From Aptenodytes patagonicus (lineage: Eukaryota > Chordata > Aves > Sphenisciformes > Spheniscidae), in the NCBI RefSeq assembly GCF_965638725.1, contig NC_134953.1, forward strand, positions 35,578,854 through 35,642,853: a DNA stretch of 64,000 nucleotides, given 5' to 3'. Of the stretch, positions 13,896-28,060 are shown piece by piece. How positions within the stretch are numbered: the stretch's first letter is position 1; each line of letters opens with the position of its first letter. The notes beneath the pieces are model-generated. The model ran no database searches. It saw nothing but the letters and a program-made list of their open reading frames with translations, and was not told the origin of the DNA. The position numbers and the translations under genes are program-made.

Positions 13896-15770
13896 AATAG
13901 TCAAGACGATTCTCAAGAGGCTTGGCTTTTCCCATCTCAGGTGTATTTTGCTCCATCTATTCTCCCAAAATCACTACTTACTTCCTCTCTGAAAATGCAT
14001 CAAGTGGCTGTCTTACTGTTTAGCCCTTTACTACCCATTGTAATTAGACCTCCACAGCTCTGAGGAAAGGCAAGCTACTCCTTTTACCTTCCTGACTGTA
14101 CTCATCACCTGACAGTAACAACCACCGCGAGTCAGGTGGTTAACCATCCTGTGTCCCAAACAGTGGCAGATTGCCAGAAAGAAGATAAAACGGGGTAGGT
14201 GTATAATGCTACGTCTATGGCACGCTTTCTCACTCTGCAGCAATTTACAACTTAGGAGCTTCCTGAGCTAGGCAGGGCATCTTTGCATTTAGCAGATGGA
14301 TTTTTCTTCCATTGATTTTTCTAATTCTTTTTGAACCATGTAAACCTGTTACAATCTGCAGCATCCTGTGGTGGTGACTTCCAGAGTTAAACTGCACACC
14401 GTGTGGAGAAGTAACTTCTTTTGCTTGTTTTCAGTCTGCAGTCTGATCTTTTTTTTTCTTTGATGGCTCCAGGTAGGTGTATAGGAGGAGACAAGGAATA
14501 GTAATTCCCTCTGCACTTTTTTCGTAACTGTCAGGATTTTACAGCTTTCTATAATGTCTTCCTCCATTATCTCTCTTCCATGCAGAGAAGTGCTAGCCTT
14601 TCAGCTGCACTCATGGTTTACTGCAATGACCAAACTGTTTTTTCTTTCTGTTTCCTTCTCTTTTCCTAATTTTGTTTGGTTTTTGCCCACTACTGAGCAC
14701 TGACTAAATGTTTTCAAGACCTGTGATAATGCCATCGTGACAGTAATCAGTTCAGAGCCTATTACTGTGCATGCAGTATCAGGTGTGTTTTCCTTTTGTA
14801 CATTAATTTACTTTAATCTGTACTGAATTTCATCTGCCTTTTTTATTTCCTAGACACTCTATAGCATGAAACTGTTCTGTACATCTTTTAAAGCCTTTAT
14901 TTTTACAATATTTTTCTTTAACTGTCCTAAATAACGTCACATCAGTGAACACACTCACTACACCATCACCCACTTTACAAGCGATTATCTACAAAGATGT
15001 AGAACAGCCCAGGACCAGCACTAGTTCCCAAAGGACTCTCCTGTGACATCTCTCCATTGAGCAACCCAATCATTTATTCTTGCTCCTTGTTTTCTACCTT
15101 TAAATAACTCATTTATCCATATGAAGAACTTCCATCTTCCACAGTTCAGTTTCTTTAGGAAGCTTTGGGGAGGGGCCATGCTAAAAGAAGTCTAAAACTG
15201 GGGAAGAGGAGAAATAACAAATCACTTCCATTTCTTTATCTCCCACTTTCCCTCATTCAGACACACACATCTCAGTTACAATCTGCCATGAAAATAATCT
15301 TTCTGAAGACTACTGCATTTTCCCTTTCTGTAAATGGTCTTTCTTAAATAGCATGGTTCCCAGTTGCTGTTATATGATCATTCTTATAACAGCAACAAAA
15401 TCACCAAGCGTCATTTCATTAATTCACCCACTGAAAAACTGTTTCACAAGAAGGAAGTTACCACTGGGGATGGAGGAGGAGAATAACATTTGTTTGATAG
15501 TAAGGATTAATTGGCAAATAAACTGCATAATGGATGCTTGTGGAGGAATAAATAACATAATGGAATATTTGGGGTATTTTCCTATCTTTATGTACAGCAA
15601 GTAATCTATATAAATCCCCCACTCATAGAGATGAGAATAAATGCTACATAAATATTCAAATACTTTTTATAGTTACAATGGGAAACACATCTTCCTGTGC
15701 TTTACAGCTGAAATAGCGCTTATCTGCTCTTTTCTCTCCGTGCTTTATGTAGCAGCTATTTGAGCATGCC

Positions 15771-16130
15771 GAATCTGCCTGCTGAGCGAGGAGGGCAGCT
15801 GTTCATCTGGTGCACATTTCCACCGCAGTGGCTCCGGCAGGAACATTTGCACCTCCAGCCAACGCTGTTGGCATCAATGTTGCCAGCGGGATCTGCAAGA
15901 TTTCCGCTCTTTCATACACCTATCGTATGACAACACTTGAATTGTGTAGGTTTGTCATTTCAGGAGACACAATTCAAGACCTCTTGAGCATATTCTCAAA
16001 GCTCAGAAAGAATATAAACAAAGGAAATGACATGTGTTTTTATGATCATTGCTATAAAACATTTTATCAGCTGAGGGACAGTACCCCAAGCTGCAATATA
16101 TATTCATATGAATGATTCTTAGTGAACCAG
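15771..16130. promoter_or_regulatory. Candidate conserved non-coding element with a 12-bp inverted repeat
   Basis: The block has more CpG than its AT-rich flanks, E-boxes (CAGCTG at the start and again near 16,070), a TTTATGATCATTGC segment with HOX/CDX-like words, and a perfect 12-bp inverted repeat at 15936-15947 and 15967-15978. This texture resembles deeply conserved enhancers. No alignment was available, so conservation is a guess. Confidence 0.3.
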
Positions 16131-17641
16131 GTAATTCTCTTAATTTTGCTAGTTTTTTATTTATTCTAGCTTCTTAGCCATTGCAGTCCAATCTCTGTGT
16201 CCGGTTTGGGGACGGATCTGGCCTAGAAGCTGGACATTGGAGCCTACAGAAGCAAAAATACTTTTTTTTGCTACCATCAACTACTAAGATTTGCAGAATA
16301 AGAAATAATTTCAATTTCTCCCTTCTGCTGCCCTGTTATTTTTCTGAAGTCTGAGAAGATAGGTGCCTTGAAAAGTCACTACGGAGGTGGGGGGGAGAAG
16401 TGAAATTAAGACTTAGACATGTACTCAGTGGTTCTGAATAAAAGATCCAAGGCACTGAAATTCTTACATTTAATGATAAGAAAATTTTCCATCAAAATCT
16501 ACACCCCTTACCCAAGGAAAAAATAATTTTGAACAAAATTCTATTTTCCAGTTGGATATGGTTTTGGCTGAGAAGCTTTCATCAGTTTTACTGGGCCAGA
16601 AAGGAGGTGCCAGTCAGTGTCTGTTTCCCTTTTCATCGTTACAGGAAGAAGTATTTACATAGAAATAGTCCTCATGCAGTTCAAAGTCTTCCATGTTCTC
16701 GGCTAAATACACTTCCTTGTTTTCACAATGAGCACATTTGCAAATCTTTTCTGGGGCATATTTCTGTACACACATTTATGTTTCATTGTTCTCTTGTTCC
16801 CAGAAAACTGCTCCTTTAACTGCCCTTAATTAAGAAGCCTTTGTACTTTTGATCCATATTATCTTTTCCTTAATAATTAATGTATCATAAAGGTAACAGT
16901 GCTTAGTGAACCAATTGTTTTTCTTCATTATTTTACTTGAGAAACCAAAACTTGTCCCTTCACTCATCACCTGAGTCAAAATTGATCAACAGGGGAGAAC
17001 ATTTAAGTAGGAACTTTTAGAGCAGTAAGAAGTGAGAGTGTGAGAATGAATAAAGACAAATCGACATTACTTGCCTGCTCCAGCACACCAACATGGTCTG
17101 TCTACTACACACAGTGGAAGCTATTTATGTACTGATGAACCCGATACGCGTTAATGAGTTCACTTGAGGATTTATGCAGTACCATTATATTATCATAAAA
17201 GACGTTGTTGAAAACAATGAAAATAACTGGGAAAAAAATACCCTTGCAGTAAAATATTAATAGATGAAATTTTTCAGTATATTGATTAAGATGTTCCCAT
17301 TTGTGAAAAATTCAGTGCCATTAACAACATACAGTTTGGTTTAGAGTAAGTGGTGAGAGGACTGGATCGTTAGCTACAAAGAGGAAGACCCTCAACTCTT
17401 CAATAATGTAGCTGCACTGCTGACCCACTGTCACATAAAGTCAACTTAACACCTCATGAGGTCTAAGTGGACAAAACCAATTAAATCCTGTTTCCAAAAA
17501 GATCTTATTTCCAAAAAGCACACCAGTATAGGAAGGGTAGGATATAATTTGGATGTTACTCTTTGGCTCCCAAGATCTAAAAAAACGCACCGAACCAACA
17601 AGAAGACAAAAAGATATCCTTCTATATTATATATACGTATG

Positions 17642-17661
17642 TGTGTGTGTATACACACACA
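17642..17661. repeat. Alternating TG/CA perfect palindrome
   Basis: Two 10-bp arms (TGTGTGTGTA / TACACACACA) meet with no spacer, preceded by TATACGTATG and followed by A12. The alternating purine-pyrimidine run is prone to Z-DNA or cruciform structure and to length change. Confidence 0.9.
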
Positions 17662-18112
17662 TAAAAAAAAAAAATAAGGTTTAATCACATTTAAAAATAG
17701 ATGAGACTAGTATCAGTGGCTTTTCTACCATTTTGAAGCATGACACTGCTTTACGATTCCAGCATCCTTCAGGCACAAATTGCATGTGACCAGATCAGTT
17801 CAGATTTCATCTGAGTGAAGTCTTGGGCTCTGCTCTATAGGAAATATGCAAATGCTAAAAATAGCTGCTTGAACTAGAATTAATCGCAGCATCATGCCCC
17901 ATTCCCAAAATGGCTCCAGTGACAGGAGGTCTGAGGAAAAGCATCTAAGAGTTTTGAAGGAGCTGGATCAGAGTGCACATTTGATTTATGTAAAAATAGG
18001 ATGCCATGTCACCTGCAGCTATATGTTAATTTAGTATAGTTTTTACATTGATGGGGCTGTGCCATTAACAACAGGGTAGAGCTCACCGTACAACACCAGG
18101 CATATTATCAGC

Positions 18113-18126
18113 ATTAATCAATTAAC
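18113..18126. promoter_or_regulatory. Composite PBX-HOX / HNF1-like site
   Basis: ATTAATCAATTAAC contains TGATTAAT on the minus strand, which is a PBX-HOX consensus. It also carries two HNF1-type half sites (GTTAAT and ATTAAT) with one base more than the usual spacing. Both factor families act on vertebrate hindbrain genes. AT-rich DNA yields such words by chance, so confidence is low. Confidence 0.25.
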
Positions 18127-18684
18127 AAAAACAATCACGTTCTGAAATCCCTCAGTACGTACAGATTCTCTGGCATAAGCCAGAGTATAAGTACTTTCTT
18201 TTGTGTATTTAATGTAATGATAATTTGCTATTTCTTAAATTAGTATCTGCTGCCTGTAGTCAGCTTGCTTCATTGATCTCCCTTTCTCTGTCACCTCGGT
18301 TTTTTTAAGTATTTTTCTTTTAAATCAAACCTTTAAAAAATTTCATAATAACATCTGTAATTAAAAGAATAATGTTACTTTTCAAATAAATTCTTGGCAA
18401 ATTAGGTGCCTTTTATGGACAACACACCAACTTAATTTCCATGCTTTAAAAATTAACCTACCTTTCACTGAAAAATGTAAAGCCTATGCTTGCATACAAA
18501 GTCCACCTGATTTTGTAGCTTGGTTAAAAAACAATAACCATAACAATATGGTGAAGACATATTAACCTAGTTTTATGATGCACTAAGTAGAGCTTGAGTA
18601 AACACAAATAATCATGAAGGGAAAATTTTAATGTTAAAAAGTATCCAGCACAAAAGCATTAATCAGCTATTGTGGTCCTCCCAG

Positions 18685-19025
18685 CTCCTGAGGCTGCAGG
18701 GACCGCCTGGCCCCAGAGTGGAGGGACTGCTCACGGCCCTGCAGAGCCACCACCACACCACCAAACGCAGGACTGGGTCCAGTGAAAGTAAATGCACCTC
18801 ATGCTGACCCCAACAGCTAGGATGACTTTTGGCTACTCCTCCTGGAGGCTTTTGCTCTGCGGGGAGAAAGAGAAGATGCCTGCTGTTCCAAAGGGGAAAG
18901 GTCCAGGAGTCCCTGGCCCCTGCCCTTTGCTGACTGCTGCTCCTCCATGCTGGCCGTGGGATGACAAGGGAGGGAAAGCACCAGGAGGGCCAGGGGTCTT
19001 GTAATAGCTACACCATGCCACCGTC
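18685..19025. other. GC-rich islet in AT-rich desert
   Basis: About 340 bp with markedly higher GC than either side, rich in CCAGG/CCTGG words but low in CpG. Both strands carry short proline/glycine-rich open frames with no recognisable family. It might be an old transposon fragment, an untranslated exon or a regulatory patch. I could not match it to CR1 or any other element by eye. Confidence 0.4.
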
Positions 19026-21030
19026 TTTGTCATTTTCTTATGTTTCATGAAAAACAAACTGCAGCCAACCTTGTGAACTTTATCTGAAGCACCCACATGA
19101 GCCCTAAAAATGCAATTCAATTCTTTCCCACAGCACTTTGTTCTGAATAAGTCTCTATAAAGCTCCGTTACTGTCTAGGCCTTTTCAATGATTTTTTTAT
19201 TTTATGTACACCAATAAATGAGTTGCAAAAGACTCTGAAACAGCTGGGATATAGCATGAGTCAGATATTAATTGGCAAAATATGAATACTATGAGTGACA
19301 AGTGTTTTACAGCCAGGTTCTTCTGATAATGCAGAGTAAATGCAAAGAAGGGCCAAGACTAGAACTGCCGGAGGAGGCTCCTTCTTTGCGTGTCCCAGGC
19401 AACTCCTGGAAGAAAAGTCTTGCTGATTGGCAAGACCTGGCTCTCAAGGCTTCCTTCCTGCCAGACTTTTAGTCCAAGCCTCCCATTTTGGACCATACAA
19501 TTACTCAGGTTTGCAAAAGCCAAAGGGCTCCTGTTTCCATATGCACATCCCCACCTGTGGAGGTACACTGGGAGACAAGAATAAGAGGTGCTTCACAGGC
19601 ACAAACTGTAAGAGGGCTCTGCATATGCAACCAGGTGGGTGAGACCTCTCATAGTGACAGCTAGTGGTACAACCAGGTCTTGCAATGTTACTAAAAGCCA
19701 TGTGGGTTTTGGTGCTTTTCCTCAAGGTGGAGCTCCCTCTTAGAGGTATGTGGTTCTGGAAAAATCCCTGCATTCGGTTTTTTAAATGCTGCTAGGCAGT
19801 AAATTTGGCCTTGGTGAGAAATGTTAGACAGAGACTTTCCAGAAACTGTGAGGAGTATGGACAAATAAACCCTCAAACAACTTGTTTTCAAAATCTTAAT
19901 GACTTTTAAGCTTGCTTTTTCTTTTTTTTCCCTTCATTTGACTCATGATTTCAGCAGAATTGAAGAGATGCCGGTGCAGCTTAGAACAGCAGTTGTTGGC
20001 ACATTACCTACCACCCATGCCTGCATACTTGGTGTGGACACAGGCCCGTGTACAGACTTATATATACGACTGCTGGCCTGTCTCATCTCTCCTGCCTCCC
20101 CCGAAATGTCCTAGCTTAGGCCTTAGGACAATAAAGGGCATGCAGGCTGCTTTTTTACTCTTTGAAACACCCCCAGAGAATCATTCCCAGGCAGAGGAAT
20201 GCTCACTATGGCCGTACCCAGTCAAGCTAGAATAGCAGGTCTGCATGACAAAACTCTTCTTAAAGCTATCCCATTCACCACTGCTATTTGCTTGCCCTGG
20301 ATTTCTTGCCTTTCACTTCCTGCATGTGGAGAAGGTGTGGAGCAGAGCCCTTGCGAATCAGGGTAAAAAACACCAAAAGAAGGGCTTTTTGCACAAAAAT
20401 TGAGAATGCTTTCAGTTAAACATACAACCACCTAAGCCCCCGACTGCATCTTCTTCAGGTTTCAGTAAGTCTAGCTGTGCTGCTCTTCAAGCCATTTCCA
20501 CCCACAGTTACCCACCCATCCACCCTTTCTTACGCATATAATAAAACAAACAGTAAGCATGCAAAAAAGGTATCCTTTCACCATGTCACTCAGAGTTACC
20601 CCGTCACATTCACAAGTCTGTCTGTCAGAATACAGCTGCTGCAAGTTTACCTGAATGCTCAGTTTGTCATTTCGTGACTGGAGGCGGTGAATTGCAAATA
20701 ATGCAAGTATAAAATCATAGCCCAGTGCCAGCTGCCCTGTGGGAGGGACTATAAACTCTGCAGCCAGAGTAAACAGCAGGATACTTTGAGTGACCACTGC
20801 TTCATCCTCCCACACATATCTTATTCATCTTGACTCCTTTGGATGACATTAAAAGCTGCTGCAGCATGAAAAGAAATATTAATCTGCAAGAGAAATATGA
20901 AGAGCAATTTAATACTCAGGCAAGCTAACAGATCTGAAACCATGGCATAGCTGTTACTGTCATCAACCAGCTTTCTAACTGAACAGAAGTTTTGGTAAGT
21001 TATGATGGTCAAGGAATACAGAAGTAGAGA

Positions 21031-21053
21031 GAATACATGGAATACATGGAATA
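21031..21053 (+). repeat. 9-bp tandem repeat, 2.5 copies
   Basis: GAATACATG is repeated twice and followed by a partial third copy (GAATA). Confidence 0.85.
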
Positions 21054-24000
21054 TTTATATGACTTTTCATGTGACCCAAAAAGGTGCAAAACTAACCATG
21101 CTTTATTAGATAGTGAAATAGTTGCATTTAAGCCACTGTGCAGAAGACACAAGCAAAGCTTAGAAGAGCTCCCTTGTTTTCCACAGTTTTGAGTATCATC
21201 ATTCCCCCTTCTCAGAAGTTACCGAAAATTATTATTACGTGATTTCATCAAATAGTTGCTGCTAATACAAAGGAAAAATGAGATGCTGAACTGCCCTTAT
21301 CTTCTGGGCGGCATTTTATCTTTTACACACAAAGCAGCCAGACAAGCGTTTCTGAACAAACAGTGTAAAGCTCTGCTGCTAAACCTGTAACAGGGTTAGT
21401 GTGGACACGTAACAAGGGACTCCTTACAAAAACCCTTCACCAATCTTTGTAAAAGAGCCGATTCTTCTGTTAGACCAGCACAAATCCTCTGAGCTTAACA
21501 GGTCTAATTTTCGGCATACACCAGTAGGATACCCAAGGCAGGCCCACAGTTATCAGCCCAGTTAAATTCTGGTAAGGAAAAAGCCCATGCAATCTTCAGA
21601 AGAAACCGAAACAAAGGCTCAGCAGCCAGCCATTGTGGCTTTAACTAATCAGAGAGAAACCACCTGCAGGAATACCCCCTTTTCTGTTTACTCCAAGCAG
21701 AACCTTCCAAATGATGATTAATCACTGAATAAACTGAACAACTGACAATGACATAATGACAAAGGGAAGGCAGAGAGGGGCACCAGCACTGGTGGATGTG
21801 GCTTGAGCATGGGTGGGTGGAATGGCCAAAGAAGATGGATGGCCTGAAAACGCTTGACACTTAAGTATCTCCTATGTAGCAGGAGGACGGCTATGCTAAA
21901 GCGAGCTGCCAACTTCAAGCAAATAATGCTCTACACAACAAGCTGACACACTTCCTTCAGCTGTCAGCAGCAACGCAGAGGGGCAGCTTCCTCAGGAACA
22001 AACTAATGAGGCTTTTAATTGGGATGTGAAGCACCGATAATAACAGAAATAAGAGATACTGTAAATGACAGGATAATCCATTACAGTGGAAAGCATTGTG
22101 AATGTTTTACTGATTATATCCACAGATTATCATACCTATGTCCCTACTAATTTGAAAAATGATGAATCATAGGGTTCAAACAGGACTCAGATGAGTCAAT
22201 TAGACTAAGTAGTGATAACAAAAGCTCATATTTTCTGCACTTAGGAATCAAGCATGTTTTGCCTAACAACAAACAAAAATGAGCTGTGTTTCACGCTCTC
22301 AGTTGACCAAGTCATTAGCAACATGGAAGAATACTTCTTTAAATTTTCCATATTTTCAGATGTTCTTGCCCCCATGGAGTCCTTTCTGGCAGATGCTTAT
22401 TAGCAGGAAAAACATTTGCAGGAAATGAAATATTGTCTTGCAGCATTCTGCTGATTCCACTTCTAATAGTATCAGTTCAGGGTTAGTTTAGGTGTTTCCG
22501 TGAATATCAATGTAACGAGAAAACTTTGACTGCTATTATTAGCCAAACTCTGCACATTCAGTACTCACACCAAAATTGAGCTCCAGTGTACAACTGGGGC
22601 ATCACTACTTCTCTCCTTACACACATAATGCTCTCCCTGAAGTTGAAACGCAAGTGGTATAAGATTAAGCCTTAGGGACAAATGCACTATACATCGCGGT
22701 TTGAGCAGTTATTTACACTAATGCAGAATTATTAGGTAAATCTTCACACCCACCAGGAGACACATGGGCATTAAGCACCTTACTGCCTTTGAAAACATGG
22801 CTGATAGATCACCTGATTTGAAAGGTGCTTTTTACTGAACAAAGAAAGATTGTCTGGCTCAGTCTTGTGCCAGTTTTGCACTGGATGAAACAAGTAGCAA
22901 AATTCAAATAATGTCAACAGGAGTAAATCCTTTTCCACTTATTTTGTGATTGTTTTTGTTTGATCTTAGGAATGTAGCACAGGTACAAAAGAGGATTCAA
23001 AACAAACTAAATCAAAAAAAGTTTTGATGGTTTGGTTTTCTGCTTTGGGGATTTTTTCCCCTCTTCCCATAAGGAAAAAAAGAGGAGAAAGGGAAGTACT
23101 GTGGTAAATCAAGTACCAGATACTTTTATTTAACTTCAGGTTCAGTTAGAGCATTTTCCATTTTAAATTACCGCACTGAAAGCAGGAATATCTCCACATA
23201 TCTAAAACCTGCTGTGAATATTTTCTATATCTCAAAAGGCATTTTTTGTAGGGAAAAACATTCACAAACCACTTCAGTTACATAGAATATAAATTAAGTC
23301 CGATCTCATTCCAATTATGGCAATTTGCATTTTCTCACTGATTTATCAGAAAACAGACAATTAAGATGAGAGTTACAGCAATGATGCATCTGCACTTCCA
23401 GACTTTAGCCTATGTCAGTATTTTTATAGTGTACTTCCTTTGGCCAATGGTTTAGTAAAATTTAGCTTTTCCTACCATTTTCTATAAGAGGTCTCTGTCA
23501 TCAAATGCAGCTTTAGAAATATCTTAGCTTTGAAAAAAATAAATAGAAATAGACACTTGAGGACTGAGACATTTATACAAACCCAAAGTAATTTCTTGGG
23601 GACAGAAACAATCATCCAGGAGCTTTTATCACTACAAAACTGGGATCTTGTCAAAGTGGCCAGAGAAGGACTTGCTCAGAGTGTCTTTCTGTAACAAGCA
23701 ATGCAGAGACTATTCCTTCTGTACGATACTCCTTCTCAGCACAGGAGGTGGATTAACTACATGTAATAACGTGCACTTCTATGCAATAAGCTTGCAGTTG
23801 CCACATGCATGAAACTGTATTCAGCTCCGTCTGAGAAGCCTCCATCACCCCACCTCCTCAGCAGTATGGGCACTTTCCAGCTTTCCTGTTTAAGCGGCTT
23901 TACAAGAGGGGGGCAGAGAAAAGTGAGAGTATGAACTGTAGCATAGCATTTAAAGTAAGGCTTGGAGCCCAATCATTGCTCAAGGACTAGTTGTGTACTC

Positions 24001-27000
24001 TGCATATGACATCCTGATTTCAGCTCAGACACTGCAGACCCTTCTGTGGCCTAAACCCTTTTTGAAGACAGGGTTTGGTTCCCAGTCTCACTCATGAACT
24101 TTCAGAAATTTTATCTGCCTTTAATTACAATGTCACAGGACCACCAGTATTTCCTAGGAACACCGCTACATACCCTGGAAGGGCTCCTGAATGTAAATGT
24201 GTACATTTTCAATTTTTATACTTCCATCCTGCCGTATTTTTTCCATTCCTCCACCATATCAAACAGTTCCTCATGACAGCTATCCTGCACATTATCACCA
24301 GCTATCTGCACAAGCATCTTCATGTTTCATGTTGAGTGGTTTTATCCCTTAACATTCACATCACTCACAATAGGTGGTCAAAATCCTCCTCTCAAAACCA
24401 TTCCCTACTCTTTCACTGGTACAAAGTCAGTGCTAATTCTCGTCAAAGTTCTTCCATGTCAATTGGGTGCTCACCCCAAGCCTTCCAAACTCTCCAGTTA
24501 TTCTGAGGAGTCTTAACTCTTATCAAGAATTGAGCTTCTAATCGAAATCATCTAGGAGTCTTGGGCCCCAATATTGACTGCTTTGCACAGTCCTTTGTCC
24601 AAGGACAATGCATAAATTTAAGGAGATCATTTAATGTTGAAGGTACAACCTTTCCTACAGAAAGGAAAATTTCATTTTCAGCTCTGCCCAGACACTAGTA
24701 ACTGTTGCCAAATTTGCTAAATATTTTTTCTCTACACTGACATCTTTCTATTACAGCACAGACTTCTCCACAAATTTTTGGAATACCAGTCTGTGATCTC
24801 TGCTGTCCTCTCTCTGAGATGATCATTATTCACAACCGCACTAGCTGCAGCTTCTTGATGCTATTTTTCCTCACATTCATGCTTCTATATCTGTATTTTT
24901 GGTCAAGCCCCCCAGTCCTTTTTCAATGTCTATTTCCAACAAATATTTTGCTTATTTCCTTTACATTTTGCATATATATTTCTTTTGATCCAGACAGGAT
25001 CAGAAGATGAAGATAAAGTGCTTTGAGGAAAAGCTTTCCCTCTGTATTTATTCCTGCTATTTATTTTGCATAGCTCTCTTCACTGGCTCTTCAGAAAGAA
25101 GTTCTGGTGACCTTTGAAATTTACAGAAAAGGTAATTTTAAAAGGCTCAGCCACAGACAAGGTTAGAAACTTTGTGAATAGGCAGGGAAGAGCAGATAAC
25201 TTACTTTGTTACTGTTCCTTCATTTTCTTTAGATGCTTCTTTTCTGAATTCTGATAAAAACATACATCCCAGTGAGCGAGGAAATAGTAGAAGAGAAATA
25301 GGAAAGTACAGACAGTGCATTTTCCCTTCAAAATGTTTAAAACATCTTGTGCTGTTTCTTTGCAACAGTGAAGATGGATGTCTTTTTTAGGATAATGCTT
25401 CAAGGAACTACATTACAAAAAATACCAGCTTCCTTTCAGCTAGTTCTCTGCATGTGGCAGGATATTGGTGAAAATCAGCAAATTTGGGATGTTAATGTTC
25501 AACCAGGTACAGTGAAGGGTGCAAAGCACTTAAAGACAGATCAGCTTGACAGACTCTGCACTCCAGCCTATTTAGCCAGGCATGTACTTTAGTTGTAAGT
25601 TGCCTTGTTTAATTAGCTACTGAGGTGTTCCGTCTTCATCCCTAGTGCCTCATGCCTCATAGGACGCAGAAGCAATCACTGCTTGGGACTATGACGGAGC
25701 AGGGCTTGATTGTTCTACAAGATGTCCCATGGATGGGGACCAGACACTGTTGATTAACCATTAACTTTGCAATTCTTAACATCAGGTTTTATTCTTTCAG
25801 TGATGCTAAGATAGACACTTTGGGAAGATCTGAAATGGTGTGTAGAAGATGACAGATTGCTTTGTGTATCTTAAAAAGGGCTGATTACAGCAGGCTCTAC
25901 TACCAGAGCAAATTAAGAATGAGAAAAACATAGGAAGAGAGACTTTTTAAAAAATACATACACACACACAAGCACATTTGAAATGTGTATAGAGCTGTCT
26001 CTATTGAATGTATTTCTAATAAAATACGTATACAGGATTAAAGCATACCTTGCTGAAAACTCCTGCAAAAACACTTTCTAGCAATCAGCAAAATTCATCA
26101 GTCCATAGGTTTATGTTGCTTTTACAGAGGGAAGAAGAAAGACTTGTGGAAGAAAAAGTAGAGGTGGACTGGTCTGAAGAGCAGAGAACTGGCTGCAGAG
26201 ACCACACTGAAGTAAGCGTGCTCATACGTATTTCCAGTGTGCTGTGTTCACTGCAAAACCACTTGAAATCTTTTGTACTATTGACTCCTTCCATCCTGAA
26301 ATACCACCACCATTTAATTCTCAGGTACTTCAAAAGGATTTCTAGGAGCTCTGCTGTGGAGTATTTAGTTTTCTTTATGAGGTTAGGTTATGCATTTAGG
26401 TTATTTTACGTTATTAGTTAGTTAATAGTCTAGACTTTTACACCTACCCCTTGCTCCTGACTCCAAATAACTATATAAGTAAGAAATTTTCATTAGTGCC
26501 CATGAAAACAACTTTAGTCCAGTGCTGGCTATTACAGTACTCACAATATGCATCAGTTTTAACTGTTCAGATTAGTAAACCCGTTCTCTGGACCTATGAG
26601 CTTTCTTTTTCCATCCCTTCAAGAAAGTATTGCAGAGAAGGGCACAGCAATTAAGCCTTGATTTTGCCGCAAAGCCTTCAAATTTCTTCAGCCATTTCAA
26701 TTTGTGGTTAGGCCCACCGAGACCACAGAAGAGCACAGACCTCTGGCAGTGATCTGCACTTAGTGCTGGGCAGAGACCCAGGTTTCATGATCCCATTTAC
26801 ATGGGTTTGCAGCATGGTAGAACTGACATCTTGATTTACAGCAGCCCAAGTGAGATTAAGTCACGTCAGAGCTGACCATGAAAATGGCCAACATGATGTT
26901 TTGACCAGTCCAGGTCATTGGTAGTGTCTCCAGACATCCCACTCCTATTGACCAGAGAAATCAAATGACAGCACTGAAAAAGCACTCATCTACCTAAAGG

Positions 27001-28060
27001 GAGTCAGCTTAACTTTCTCAACTTAGCATCTCCTTTCATTTGTTTATGAACACAGGGATATCCCTCTGCTTCCTCCCAGACATGTCAATAATTCGCCAGA
27101 CAGCAGGGGTGAAAACCCTGCCACCTCCAGCCACCCATCACACACCTCTGGGGGTAGGAGCAGCACCAGCCCTTCAGCTGCCGCAGCTCACACACAGTGT
27201 GCCCACTGAAAGCAAAGCTACTGAAGAGCAATTCACCTATTCAATTTGCCCCAAAGGCCATCAGTTTCACAAGCTTAGCAACAGCTGTAGGACACTCAAG
27301 AAGCTACTGCCTTCTGGCTAAGGCTCACAGCACCTGCCATGCAAGCACTTCCCACCCATTATGTGGCATTCACAGCCCTGTAACTACATAAGGATCTAAG
27401 GTCACAGATAGACTATCTGTACCAGTGAGGAGACCCAATTCCGTGAACTCTTCCCGCATGCCTCCCTAGTCAACAATAGCTTGAACGTACTAAGTTTCAG
27501 GACACACTGAAGAATCCTGCCATTTACCGAGTCCTCACAAAGGCAATTTTTAAGGAGGTTCTTGAAAGTTTTTGCAAGGCACAGTTATTTTTTGCCTTTT
27601 TTCCCCCCAGTCCTTTAATTGACATGGAGTAAAAGTTGTGTTATTTACATGTGTCTGGAAAGGATGGAAGCAGTTATTTTTAACGGTATCACTTGCTTTT
27701 AATTCCATCATTCAATTAGACATATATTTTAGCTTCAGGAAACTTTCTTTTCAAGAGGTGAAATGCCAGCACAGTACACTAGCAGAACCATTAGCTGTCA
27801 AAATAAAACAGGCTTCATATTCACAGAACAACAAGATCAACTACACGCGACAGAAATAAGATGGCAGTGCACTTTTACTTTTCAGCAGCTAGCACAGTGT
27901 TTTCTGTATTAAATTTAATAGACATTTTACATGGGATGTCAGATATTTTTGTCTCTGCAAATAGGGTTCTTTCCTTAAAATAAAAATAAATCTAGGTTTC
28001 CTGCTGCTTATATAGGGAAATCATTGAAGAACAGCACGGAATTGCAGTCTTACACTAGCA

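Larger units (their letters stand above)
6401..15770. other. Intergenic sequence, no supported gene
   Basis: This is AT-rich DNA with a GC-richer stretch at about 10,930-11,880. It contains a (CA)7 at 6470-6483, an imperfect 29-bp tandem duplication at 13841-13895 and short poly-A runs (for example around 9780). Open frames up to 172 codons on the minus strand (7806-8324) resemble no family I know. A block near 12,900-13,120 is rich in homeodomain-like words but is otherwise unremarkable. Confidence 0.55.
16131..18684. other. Intergenic AT-rich sequence
   Basis: No coding evidence. It contains the TG/CA palindrome at 17642-17661 followed by an A12 run, and a candidate homeodomain/HNF1-like site at 18113-18126. 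Confidence 0.6.
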
